DNA from: Merluccius polli
Lineage: Eukaryota > Chordata > Actinopteri > Gadiformes > Merlucciidae
Assembly (NCBI GenBank): GCA_030340625.1
Contig: JAOPHQ010006635.1
Span: 1 to 64,000 of the forward strand
Length of the DNA stretch: 64,000 nucleotides
Direction: 5' to 3'
The first letter of the stretch is position 1; each line of letters opens with the position of its first letter. The notes below the pieces were generated by a model. The model saw nothing but the letters and a program-made list of their open reading frames with translations. It was not told the origin of the DNA and did no database searches. Of this stretch, positions 10,301 through 18,080 are shown in pieces. Position numbers and translations under genes: made by a program.

Positions 10301-11082
10301 CGATGGCAGCGGCGCCCAGTTTGTAGCACATATTCAAATAAGCTTCTTTTTATGTATTTATTTTTGTGGGGCAGGATATCACGGCGGCTAGGGTATTGGA
10401 CCCCCCAGCCGAAAGGTTCTGGGTTTGCAGCCTACTTTTATGTATTTTTGCCAAACCACTATTCAATTACCTGTATCTGAATTTGTTGCTTTGAGTCAAA
10501 GCAACTGCTAAATTGCTAAACAGAAATAGATAATAGTTAATACAAAAACGACATTAAAGGAACACTTCACCCATTTGCAATAAACGTTGCATCGTTAGAA
10601 ACCCAGTCATATTTTTGAATGGTCGTGCATTCGAACATTCACTAATTTTCCCCTGAGACGGAATAAATCCGTATTTACCTCTCACACTTCCTGGTTCAAA
10701 TGACGTAAAACAACGATGTTTGCGTCACTAGAACCCCCCCCCCTCAAAAAAAACACTTCCTAGTACAAATGACGCAAAAATCGTCGTTTTACGTCATTTG
10801 AACCAGGAAGTGTGAGAGGTAAATACGGATTTCTCCCGTCTCAGGGGAAAATGAGTGAATGTTGCACGACCATTCAAACATATGACCGGGTTTCTAACGA
10901 TGCAACGTTTAATGCAAATGGGTGAAGTGTTCCTTTAACCACAATATAGCAAGTTGCTCTTCATCATCATCATCATCACTCAGCTCATCTTCTCTGTGTC
11001 CCCAGGGGTCGGCGCCACGTCTGCCGGGTCCCTAGGCGTGCTGTCCCTCCTGCTGCTGGGCCTCCACTGCCTGGCCTTCTGA
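665..11082 (+). CDS. cntn1: contactin-1, C-terminal half (11 exons)
   Basis: Contactin-1 is a GPI-anchored immunoglobulin-superfamily adhesion protein of neurons and glia; it binds contactin-associated protein at paranodes and acts in axon growth. Coding exons: 665-837, 1748-1871, 3934-4092, 4273-4422, 5366-5436, 6682-6916, 7689-7792, 8244-8427, 8730-8842, 9048-9201, 11006-11082. Every acceptor ends AG and every donor starts GT, and the frame stays open to the TGA at 11080-11082. Order: Ig6, FN3-1 to FN3-4, hydrophobic GPI signal. Phrases such as SRELTITW, NFGYIIAFKP and VEVRAHSDGGDG are typical of contactin-1 rather than contactins 2-6. The N-terminal signal peptide and Ig1-Ig5 lie upstream of the window. 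Teleosts may have cntn1a and cntn1b, and I cannot say which this is. Confidence 0.95.
1748..1871 (+). CDS. cntn1: cntn1 exon: second half of Ig6
   Basis: The exon starts in phase 0 after tttttag and ends in phase 1 before gtgagt. It encodes the E-to-G strands of Ig6, including LLIKDTQLKHAGKYTCMAE with the second disulfide Cys and the Tyr of the DxGxYxC-type motif. Two N-glycosylation sequons are visible: NGS at the start and NVT near the end. It closes with QLVVRG, the linker into FN3-1. The next intron (1872-3933) holds CA and GA microsatellites and a SINE. Confidence 0.95.
1986..2050 (+). repeat. (CA)n microsatellite
   Basis: CA tract with a central C run, in a cntn1 intron. Confidence 0.95.
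2197..2276 (+). repeat. (GA)n microsatellite
   Basis: GA tract with GACA interruptions in the same intron; a second GA tract follows at 2554-2622. Confidence 0.95.
2554..2622 (+). repeat. (GA)n microsatellite
   Basis: GA tract with GGGG interruptions. Confidence 0.95.
3524..3849 (+). mobile_element. tRNA-derived SINE in a cntn1 intron
   Basis: The element starts with a tRNA-like head: box A TAGCTCAGTCCG and box B GGTTCAAGTCC. A body with GCCCTTGAGCAAGGCACCGA follows, and it ends with a retroelement tail (CCCCAATGTGGGATTAATAA, AGTTAATCTTCTTC). This layout is a common teleost SINE family. It has the sense orientation of cntn1. A G-rich run lies directly upstream (3475-3508). Confidence 0.85.
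3934..4092 (+). CDS. cntn1: cntn1 exon: first half of FN3-1
   Basis: This phase 1 to phase 1 exon encodes the contactin linker APGPPVGL and strands A-D of the first FN3 domain, with the conserved Trp in LQWSRGVDNHSPISKYTIQY. The SRG-DNHSPI segment is a hallmark of vertebrate contactins. The donor gtgagc is followed almost at once by a run of about 25 C residues in the 180-bp intron. Confidence 0.95.
4100..4124 (+). repeat. poly-C run
   Basis: About 25 C residues starting eight bases inside the intron after the FN3-1 donor; the complementary strand is a G run. Confidence 0.95.
4273..4422 (+). CDS. cntn1: cntn1 exon: second half of FN3-1
   Basis: This 150-bp exon is phase 1 to phase 1. It encodes the second half of FN3-1: VEGNAETATVVDLVPW, then the conserved Tyr/Phe core YDFRVMATNTLGTGEPS. 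One NVT sequon lies near the end (LVNVTT). The split Asp codon at the start matches the preceding exon. Confidence 0.95.
4440..4660 (+). mobile_element. tRNA-type SINE copy (family 2), degraded
   Basis: A box-B-like core TCTGGGTTCGGTTCCC is followed by AATGTCCGCAGCC, then CCTGCTCCTTAACGACC and CTGAATTCAC. The same order of blocks occurs at 52.6 kb and in part at 10.4 kb, so these are copies of one family. Box A is not clear here, and the boundaries are estimated. Confidence 0.5.
4754..4776 (+). repeat. poly-C run
   Basis: Uninterrupted C run in a cntn1 intron. Confidence 0.95.
5228..5305 (+). repeat. (GT)n/(GC)n microsatellite
   Basis: Alternating purine-pyrimidine tract with GC steps about 60 bp upstream of the FN3-2 acceptor. 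Confidence 0.92.
5366..5436 (+). CDS. cntn1: cntn1 exon: first half of FN3-2
   Basis: This short exon (71 bp) runs from phase 1 to phase 0. It encodes VVAPSDINGGGGTSRELTI and the domain Trp. The GGGG stretch followed by RELTITW separates contactin-1 from contactin-2 and the contactin-3 to -6 group. The donor is gtacgt, followed directly by a CT-rich microsatellite. The 944-bp upstream intron carries a SINE fragment, C runs and a GT array. Confidence 0.95.
5460..5630 (+). repeat. CT-rich microsatellite
   Basis: Long CT/CCCT tract starting 23 bp after the FN3-2 donor. Confidence 0.92.
6051..6101 (+). repeat. (CA)n microsatellite
   Basis: CA tract in the middle of the FN3-2 intron. Confidence 0.95.
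6331..6376 (-). mobile_element. LINE/SINE 3'-tail fragment
   Basis: The text TTTATTGATCCCAGATGGGA is the reverse complement of the tail type CCC...GGGAT..AATAAA found at the end of the SINE at 3.8 kb. It is a short remnant only. Confidence 0.45.
6682..6916 (+). CDS. cntn1: cntn1 exon: second half of FN3-2
   Basis: This 235-bp exon runs from phase 0 to phase 1 (donor gtaagc). It encodes YYYGKNFGYIIAFKP, EWRKVTVADPQARRYTHKD, and the G-strand VKVKAFNSKGEGPYSLEA. These are close to contactin-1 of tetrapods. The first residues (PVKPQ) replace the usual charged SRE-type sequence, which is worth checking but is in frame with a clean acceptor. Confidence 0.95.
7199..7305 (+). repeat. (CT)n microsatellite
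   Basis: Nearly pure CT tract of about 90 bp in the intron before FN3-3. Confidence 0.95.
7689..7792 (+). CDS. cntn1: cntn1 exon: first half of FN3-3
   Basis: This 104-bp exon is phase 1 to phase 0 and starts after ctccacag. It encodes APSEAATSLDGRALSATEA and WLPIPPKNVEGYQ. It aligns with the contactin-1 APSEAPT segment. The donor is gtgggt. The upstream intron (6917-7688) holds a long CT microsatellite. Confidence 0.93.
8244..8427 (+). CDS. cntn1: cntn1 exon: second half of FN3-3
   Basis: This exon is phase 0 to phase 1. It encodes VKYWRIGEDNEQGTKRV, a typical loop LEGLKPNSHYLVEVRAYN, and AAGYGPPSRQ. It ends with HTKKA, the linker to FN3-4. The donor is gtatgt. The 302-bp intron that follows is a degenerate CCTTA/CATAC-type array. 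Confidence 0.95.
8470..8690 (+). repeat. degenerate CCTTA/CATAC pentamer-type array
   Basis: This stretch fills most of the intron between the FN3-3 and FN3-4 exons. It is a strand-asymmetric (A/C/T, almost no G) array of CCTTACC, CATAC and CATACT blocks with many point changes, which suggests an old minisatellite. Confidence 0.7.
8730..8842 (+). CDS. cntn1: cntn1 exon: first half of FN3-4
   Basis: This 113-bp exon is phase 1 to phase 0 (donor gtgagt). It encodes the linker PPSRPPRIIG, the Trp strand VNIAWEQV, and VNESAVDFYK with an NES glycosylation sequon. Confidence 0.95.
9048..9201 (+). CDS. cntn1: cntn1 exon: second half of FN3-4
   Basis: The exon is phase 0 to phase 1 with donor gtaatt. 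It encodes VLYRPQGHSTVTLYTTNK and then SKEGIVVEVRAHSDGGDG and VSQIQIN. The last segment is nearly the same in all contactin-1 proteins and is the strongest single family marker in the window. Confidence 0.96.
9359..9507. mobile_element. small inverted-repeat element (MITE) in the last cntn1 intron
   Basis: The left end GGCAGTGACAGGGTCCAAAA is mirrored by the right end, which reads GGTCAGTGCCAGGGTCCAAA on the other strand. About 95 bp lie between, including a G run. No transposase is present, and target duplications are not clear. Confidence 0.7.
10370..10530 (+). mobile_element. tRNA-type SINE copy (family 2) in the last cntn1 intron
   Basis: A tRNA-like segment (GGCTAGGGTATTGGACCCCC, then AAAGGTTCTGGGTTTGCAGC) is followed by a tail with TGCTTTGAGTCAAAGCAACT and GCTAAAT, the fish SINE tail normally read as CTTTGGAT-AAAGCGTCTGCTAAAT. 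It is in the sense orientation of cntn1. Confidence 0.65.
10554..10938. mobile_element. foldback MITE with near full-length inverted repeat
   Basis: The 385-bp element begins TTAAAGGAACACTTCACCCA and ends with the exact inverse TGGGTGAAGTGTTCCTTTAA. The arms stay complementary almost to the centre: CATCGTTAGAAAC pairs with GTTTCTAACGATG, and CTCACACTTCCTGGTTC with GAACCAGGAAGTGTGAG. A short C/A-rich loop lies near 10,735-10,755. Terminal TTAA on both sides could be part of the repeat or a TTAA target duplication. The element ends 67 bp before the last cntn1 coding exon. Confidence 0.9.
11006..11082 (+). CDS. cntn1: cntn1 last coding exon: GPI-anchor signal and stop
   Basis: The exon completes a Gly codon (phase 1) and encodes GVGATSAGSLG, a small-residue region suited to the GPI attachment site. 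A hydrophobic stretch VLSLLLLGLHCLAF and TGA follow. A hydrophobic tail with no cytoplasmic segment is the expected signal for transamidase cleavage and GPI attachment in contactins. The acceptor is tgtgtccccag. The 1.8-kb upstream intron holds two inverted-repeat elements and a SINE. Confidence 0.93.
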
Positions 11083-11502
11083 ATGTAGCGCCATCTCATG
11101 TCTTCACGTGCCGTGAAGGGGACTCTGTGAGGTTGACAGCCTATGAGGAGGACAACAGACTCTTCCCACGATGTTTTTTTGGTTCCAACCCCGCGACCAA
11201 AAAAAAAAGGCCAACATATTCCAGCTGTCCACCCGCTGCGGGAATATGTCTGTGGGAGAGAAAAATCCGAAAGTTTGACACGAATTGGACACGGGGAAGC
11301 CATCCTTTATTTACTATCTACAAAGCATCCTGGGTGGAGTATCAATAACGGTGTTCTGTCGACTTGTTCAATATGCCTTATGTAAACGATTACTCTTGTC
11401 GTTCACAATTATCTCCTCTAAAACGGACGGCGTTGCGCGAGCGGCCGTCCCTCTGAATTATGAAGCAGTTTTTTTCTTTTCTTTTTTTTCTTTTTTGAAC
11501 AG

Positions 11503-11561
11503 ATGAAAACACGTGGGTAAAAACACGTGGGTAAATGGGATTGTGGGTAAATGGGATTGTT
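11503..11561 (+). repeat. short tandem duplications in the cntn1 3' UTR
   Basis: The unit AAAACACGTGGGTAA occurs twice, followed directly by two copies of ATGGGATTGTGGGTAA with small changes. The repeated CACGTGGGTAA and GGGTAAATGGGATTG cores make a compact array of four GGGTAA-type motifs. Confidence 0.8.
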
Positions 11562-12637
11562 GGGGTTTTCCGACGCGTTGACGTTTTGGATAGCCTCTCC
11601 CATAATGCATTCCGTGTTATAAGCTAACAGGTTAGATAGTTGTGAACGATAAGTGTACGACGTTTATGAAATTGTCTTTGTGGTTATAATACTGCATTTC
11701 AGAATACTTACTTTTTTTAATCGTCTTTTAGAAACCGAAGCACATCCTCGATTACAGAGATACAGTCAAAGCAAATAACATTTAGCGTTATAGAGTAAAA
11801 AAAAAAAAAAAAAAGCCATGGCAATGTAATATATGCAATAATTTACGTTAGACTGTACTATTGGTGTTATCTGTGCAATGATACAAACTGGATTGATTTG
11901 ATCTCCTATAGCAGATTATTCGAAATTGTTTTTTTTAAAAGGATTCCCAATCACTTCCAAAACAATTGTAAACCCCAACGGTGACTGCATAACGATTACA
12001 CAGTTGAATGTAAAGCAGATGGATGGAACCTATAATTAACCGGATCATGTATCAGAATAACAGCTTAACGCTCAGTCTGAAGTGCTGTGACAGTGCCATC
12101 TTGATTTAATAGTTGTGTACTAATGTTGACTAAAACGCTTCGAAGGCCGCTGCTCATATCTCCAATACGGCAAACTGTTACACGATGAGGTGTGTGTGGT
12201 TAGAAATGCTTTTGTTTTGACTGTATATCATTTTGACCTTGGTGCCGACGGTACCAACCGGTGCTTTGTAAAGAATGTTGGCATTTTCATTGACTGTAAA
12301 CTATTATTATTTTGTTTCATCATTTAGCTTTTCCTCCACGGCTGTGTGTGTACGTGTCACGTTTAACAGTTATGGACACCTCATTCGGTAAATTGTGCAA
12401 TGTCCGCTGCTTCGATGGCTCCTTTCCGTTTCCTAATAACACAACTTGCCTAGCTCCCATCTAATGTGTGTCGTTGTCATCGTCGTTTTTTTGTTTATAA
12501 CTTCGCGTCTGTGAGCGAACTGAAGACGGAGAAGCCATTCGTTTCCACGCTAACTAAACCTAAATCTGAATATGTCGTCCGCTGTTTCGTTCGTGTCTTT
12601 GTCCAAATGAGAGCTGCCATGTGACCAGCTCGGATAT

Positions 12638-12669
<32 letters not shown>

Positions 12670-12802
12670 AGCATCATCACATTTCTGTTCTTATTTGTGA
12701 GTATTCAAATATGTGTATCCTGAACCGTTACAGGTTTCTTTCCGTGGTATCATTTCCCAGAGGTTGAGGAACTAAAAATGGATAAAAAAGGAAATGCTGC
12801 GT

Positions 12803-12832
12803 TTATTATTATTATTATTATTATTACTATTA
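12803..12832 (+). repeat. (ATT)n microsatellite
   Basis: ATT triplets in the cntn1 3' UTR. Confidence 0.9.
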
Positions 12833-13244
12833 TGATTACTACTGCGTGCAGATTCATATTTTACGTGACTGACGCTAGCCAAGCTTATCATTGTGATTAT
12901 ATCCACATCCACCAACAAGTGCTTCTCTTCCCGGCCGCCGCCCCCCTCCAGCCCCCCCCCCCCCCCCCCCCCCTCTCCCTCCATGCAACACAAGCATCCT
13001 ACAAGCTGCGCGAAAAGCATGAATGCCTTGAACAAAAGACATATTTTGGAGAAAGCGGCAACTCGGCACAATACATTTCTCCCATGCATGAACGTCAGAA
13101 AACTAAATTGGGTCACTTCTACTGCAGTGGGTTTTTATACTTTGCAGGGGATTCGACTCGTCTCTTCTGAATCCTCCTGTGGCTTTACATTGTAGGCTAT
13201 ACATGACTATATTCCCTCCCCAGGCGTTGGAAGTCCTCAGTGGA

Positions 13245-13290
<46 letters not shown>
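13245..13290 (+). repeat. (GAT)n microsatellite
   Basis: About 15 pure GAT triplets close to the candidate ATTAAA signal of cntn1. Confidence 0.95.
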
Positions 13291-13550
13291 TGCATTTGGC
13301 TGCCTAATTAAAGCAAGTCATATTCACGCAGTGAGTCTTTGAGTAGTCTTTGAGATCAAGTCAATGACTGTGAAGAACTCATTAAAAAAAAAATCCTTCA
13401 ATTCCATGCAAATGATTGGTTGGGAGGAAATGAATGACGTCGCTGGTGGCTTGGGGGAAGTTTGATTGGCTGTTGACCGCAGTTGAAGTTGTTATCGATG
13501 GTCGAGGGAGAAGGAACTGGACTCTCCGATTGGCTGGATTTAAGAGGAAC

Positions 13551-13556
13551 AATAAA
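13551..13556 (+). terminator. cntn1: candidate cntn1 poly(A) signal AATAAA
   Basis: Canonical hexamer 2.5 kb after the stop codon, followed by T/G-rich sequence. The choice between this and ATTAAA at 13,307 is not settled by sequence alone. Confidence 0.45.
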
Positions 13557-13966
13557 ACGTTTAGTTAACTCTTACATGTGACTGTTGTCGTTCTATTGGG
13601 CTGCTTTGAAATGCTTGTGTACATTAAATGTTATATTTCATGTTTTCCAAACATAGCTAGGCCTACACTTTGATGCATTTTGCAAACACTGTACAGGTGA
13701 GTGTGATACATTAGTGTTAAATCATATTTCATGTCGAGAACATGTAGAACATGCAGGGGGGCTCAAATAAAGGTGTGTGATGACAGGCCTATTATTTAAT
13801 TTGGACAAGCACATTTAACCCCATGTAACCTTACTTGGATAGCACATCTTTGTGAGGTGGGAAATTAAAATGTGGGCCTATATTATGTGTCATGTGAACA
13901 AATCTGGTGGGAGGGTGGTGAAACCTGCCCAGCACAACCCTCCCCCCCAACACCACCAGACTCCCA

Positions 13967-14022
13967 CACATGCCTGCTACTCTCTCTTGTTGTGGTGCAT
14001 TTCGCAAATAAAGAACTTGCAC
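13967..14022 (+). mobile_element. retroelement tail fragment
   Basis: The segment ending AAATAAAGAACTTGCACTTG has the AATAAA...CTTGAACTTGA form of teleost LINE 3' ends. No body is recognisable. Confidence 0.35.
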
Positions 14023-14100
14023 TTGAACTAGGCCTGTTATGTCTTCAGATAGGAAGTGGTTTCATTTTATTCGGGTGGTTCTCGAGCCTCTCGCCGATAA

Positions 14101-14158
14101 CCAATCACAGTGCGGCCCTCCCAATTAGCCCTTAATGAAGGCCACCTGTGTGACGTCA
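14101..14158 (+). promoter_or_regulatory. CCAAT box and full CRE, candidate promoter
   Basis: CCAAT at 14,101-14,105 and the palindromic cAMP-response element TGACGTCA at 14,151-14,158 lie about 50 bp apart. They sit just upstream of a GC-moderate stretch that ends in a strong splice donor (GTGAGTAA at 14,240). This is a usual core layout for a TATA-less vertebrate promoter. Confidence 0.45.
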
Positions 14159-14303
14159 CCCACCTGCGCCTGCGAAACCGACGTTGGGTTTTGTCTTAAA
14201 GTTTGTCGGTGGAGATCGGGCGACGGGGGAACTTCAGCCGTGAGTAACCTGCTTTTGTTGATGGTTTCGTTGAACGTGAAGCCGCCTGACTTGACTTTGG
14301 CCT

Positions 14304-14335
14304 ATATGGGGGGGCCCGCAGCCCCCCCATGTATA
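14304..14335. repeat. GC-rich hairpin
   Basis: TATATGGGGGGGCCCGCAGC is followed by its inverse (CCCCCCATGTATA), giving a strong stem with a very short loop in the first intron of the proposed spacer transcript. Confidence 0.7.
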
Positions 14336-16514
14336 GCCCTGACGGCAGTGGCGGCTTCACCTGGGGGCACCAGGGGGCAGTGCCCCCCCCACACTCACTA
14401 CACACACACACACACTTGATGTTTTCGGTTATTGTAACACGTGCGTGTCCTTGCGTTTTTTATTCACACCGTGATTTCCCCTTCTGTTTTTAGTCAACCC
14501 CCCCCCCCCCCCCCCCCCCGGATACTGATGTGGTTGTTGTGTAGGCTATGCTAAACTGGGAACTAAATGGAAAACTGTAGCAACTATGGTGGAGGAACAT
14601 CATTGGGGGTAACTGGCTACTATGACTGTGCGCGGGATCTGTGGCAACTGGTGTCACTATGGCAACTATGACTGACCAACTGTATTGGCGGTGCACTACA
14701 CAATTTTCGTCAATGGGCCCCCCAACAGGGATGTGGCACCGACCCCCGGCAGACTGACAAGAGTGACGTGAAGGACATCCCTGACGTGAAGGATGTGTTC
14801 TGGTGAGCCGTCGGTTGGTTACGTCACTGAACCTCTGGAGACCGACTAGACAACTTTAGGCTTGGTAGGATGTTGGCATGCCACAGTTTAAAGATTTTAA
14901 TGGATGGGATGCTGTAGGCTATTTTCTGATTTGCACTTGCACACACACACACACGACTCGTACTCCCATTTTCCCATCTGTTTTCCGCTGCTTGCAGTTT
15001 GACTCTTGGATGGATCATGTTGTTCTGTGCAGGCACTTTCATTTTGTGCGATGCTGTGTTTGATTTGCAGCTACGTGGGTCCTTTGTACTGGCCACTGTC
15101 AACTGGCCGTGTTGACTGATTTGTGGGAATGCGTTTGTTGAGTGACTTTGTTCCAACGCAGCTGTTGTGAGCTTTGTATTCAGTTTGGTCGATGGGTTTG
15201 TGGTGGGTGTGTGCTGTGACCGTTGCATTCATAATTTAAGCACGTTTGAGCTTTTAGAGTCGGGTCTGGCAATGGCAACCCTGAACAGCTTCACTGCCAA
15301 GTTGCGGCTACTTTAGTATGACAAATTTCAATTTGACGAAATTAATTTTGATATTTATAATTTGTTTTTTACTCGGTCATTGGAAGCTTTATACAAACGT
15401 TGGCAACGCAGGAAAGTTTTAACCACTTTCTAAGGACATAACTGAGGCGCTCGATGGTTTGACTTAAATGGTCACCATTTATTGATTTGTGTTGAGTAAA
15501 GTTTTCCTGACTGTACCAGAACCGGCTTGCCAGATGTGAGTCATGCTGGCTTTTATAATGGTGTGTTTTATATTGAACTGATTTGTGTAATCAAGGACAG
15601 TTTAAATGCTTAAATATAAACCGATGTACTTCTGTGTTTTTCTTCAGGCGCAGTTCATAGTGGTAAGATGATCTGAGAAATGATCTATTTAAGTTTAGGT
15701 GATCATATTATTGCACTTCACTATTTTCTTCCATCTGTGATTCCATCTGGCAGTTGGGGTTGGGAGAGTAATGGAGTAAAGATACATTATATTTGCATGC
15801 TTTCAGAGCTGTTGGGTTGATGGAATTAAATGAAGCTTAATAAGTATAAATTAAAATGAGTTTTTGTAAAGCCGCAGGTGGCGGATCATCTAGAGGTCGC
15901 GGTGTGAAGACTGACGTGCTGCTCCTCCTCCAGGAAAGGTAAACTCTTCAGATCGCTTGCTTAAATGGTTCAGTTCATTAAATCTGATCTGTTCATTAAA
16001 TCGGAGTCTATAAAATCTAGGACAGCTGCCAGGAGCTGTTAACCATTTGTGGAAACATTTGTAACTATAGGGAACAGGTAACGGAGGTAACTTGTTAATT
16101 TGGAGGTTATTTGTATATCCATTACAGCCAGTAGCTCTTGGTTGACCCACAGGCCTGGAGCAGGACGGCAGGAAGATGGATGCATGTCGAGATCTAGTTG
16201 AGGGCTGTGATCAATATTTACTTTGATGTCTTAAATGTCTTCCAGAACAATATTTTTACTGTGACAACTGACTTCAATTTTGTCATTAATGCACTACAGG
16301 GCATGAGGACGTAACAACGCTTATCTACGCCACTCGACCGGACCAGTGACCTACTAGTCTGTTCACCCCACGCAGCTATAGCAAACCCAATGTGTCCCTT
16401 GGTCTCCTCCTTGGTTCTGGTCCTTGGGTCTCATTTTCTCCGCTGGAGTTTTTGAGGGTTCCTCAAAGACTTGAACTGCTTTAGAGATAACATTAAATAC
16501 TTTGTTCCTTCATA

Positions 16515-16520
16515 AATAAA
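16515..16520 (+). terminator. candidate poly(A) signal of the spacer transcript
   Basis: AATAAA followed by CTTGCTTTTTCT and a downstream TTGTTCTTGAGTGTT stretch. This is a plausible cleavage region for the proposed transcript. Confidence 0.35.
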
Positions 16521-16540
16521 CTTGCTTTTTCTACAAAATT

Positions 16541-18045
16541 CATTGTATTTACAGATTGTTCTTGAGTGTTAATGTTTCACGTTTGCATGAACTCCTGGGA
16601 CATTTGGGTGCAAATAACATGAATTGGACGCAAACTGTTTCTAAAGAGGGGGGGAACTATTGCATTACTTTCAGTTGGTTCATTTCATGGGTTAAAGGTT
16701 TTTGATGGGCGAGTTGACGTTTGTAGCAGCTCTGGCTTTCCATTAGACATGTGTTGCATTTCAGCCTGCCTGTCTTTTAGACGTTGGCCTTACACCCCCT
16801 TTAGCTCAAGTTGTGCAGATCACTTTAACAGGAGCCTATATTTATGTGGGTGAATAACAACTTGAAGTGCAGATGACGTGTTGGCACTCCCAATGAAGTA
16901 AAGGTGATATGATTTCAAGAGCTCTATATTTAAGTCTGCTCTGTTCAAGATGGCCGTCCGTCCGTCGGCAATTGGTGGGTAGCATGCTCTGAGGGCCTCT
17001 GTTCTGGTTGACTGCCTACCTCAATTACTCACGACTCACTTCTAACCAATGGGGGCATCTCTTCGCAGGGCTACTGCTACACCACACTTCTCAATAGTGG
17101 AGGAATGTGGAGGCACCAGAGTTATTTTCAATATCTTGCTCTTTACAAGGCATCTTGGCTACAGCAGCTTCGCTGTGTGTGGGGGACATAGATTGGCTTT
17201 AGGCTTGGCACGGCAGCTGACACCACTTGGCTGTAAGATGTATTTTAAATGGGATTACGGACACTATCCTGAGCCACTGACATGAAATCACAAAACACAA
17301 GGGAAATAACCTGGGCAGATTTTTTTTCTTTTCCTTTTTTGTACATTACTCGGACCATATGGTCACACAGACTACTAGGCAGGCAAATGTGCAATATTGC
17401 AGTACAATGCTGGTATACACATTTCAACTTGCATAAAACATCAAATAAGTTATGTTGACAAAGCAAACGCAAATGCCTTTTCAGTTTTTTTCCCCCCATG
17501 ACATTTTAGACATACGCATGCGCAGACAGCCCATTATACACGGTGTTGAGTAATGTGAGCGTCAGCAGCCACAGCTGGCGGCTGCGGGAACATGACGCCC
17601 CTCCCTGAGATGAGGGATGCCAGCATCATGTCATCATGCTGTGTTGGACAGCGAGACGGACACACGGTCGTTAGGGAAAAGCCTGAACACCAAGTCTCCA
17701 GGGACATATTATATACCAGGGCTTATTGGTGACCGGACTGACCCCCCCCCCCCCCCCCCCCCCCCAAAGACAGTTAACTAATAACAGTGAAGAGCTTACG
17801 TTACACAAGACTCACCATTGTTAACCTATATATAAATATAAAATATAATGTATCTCGTCACACTGTCTGAACCTGTTATTAGAGAGAACGACCTTAAGCG
17901 GCCGTCTTCCTTAATTCATTAATTGCTTAATTGATTTCGACTCCAGTAGGCGGTCCTGGTTTTCGAGGTAGTGGTAATATTTAAATATTAATACATTAAT
18001 GTAGTGTTTTAGTTTTGGGGGTAAGACGTGCAGTGGCTACTTACT

Positions 18046-18080
<35 letters not shown>

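Larger units (their letters stand above)
11083..13580 (+). other. cntn1: cntn1 3' untranslated region (approximate)
   Basis: After the stop there are about 2.5 kb of AT-rich DNA without coding exons. I saw no AATAAA in the first 2 kb. ATTAAA lies at 13,307-13,312 and AATAAA at 13,551-13,556, followed by a T/G-rich stretch, so the likely 3' end is near 13.3 or 13.58 kb. Further AATAAA motifs near 13.77 and 14.01 kb are possible; the latter sits in a retroelement-like tail. The UTR contains an ATT array, a C run, a GAT array and small tandem duplications at 11,503-11,561. Confidence 0.55.
14160..16540 (+). ncRNA. candidate spliced transcript between cntn1 and pdzrn4
   Basis: Proposed blocks: exon 1 about 14,160-14,239 (donor gtgagtaa); exon 2 14,729-14,802 (acceptor ccccccaacag, donor gtgagc); a 15-bp block 15,648-15,662 (acceptor tttttcttcag, donor gtaaga); 15,878-15,938 (acceptor gccgcag, donor gtaaac); a last exon from 16,153 (acceptor gacccacag) to AATAAA at 16,515-16,520. 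Exon 2 has one fully open frame containing TDKSDVKDIPDVKDVF, but it soon meets a stop in the next blocks, and no start upstream is convincing. Small exons and short introns resemble snoRNA-host or lncRNA genes. No snoRNA was identified with certainty. All of this is inferred from splice-site patterns alone. Confidence 0.3.

Noticed and set aside
10380..10430. A functional tRNA gene
   Set aside because: The cloverleaf is not closed and a fish SINE tail follows; it is a tRNA-derived SINE.
14135..14419. Plus-strand frame starting at 14,135 as a protein start for the spacer transcript
   Set aside because: The ATG lies upstream of the CRE, so it is probably in the promoter, and the frame continues through the donor into a GC hairpin and CA repeat.
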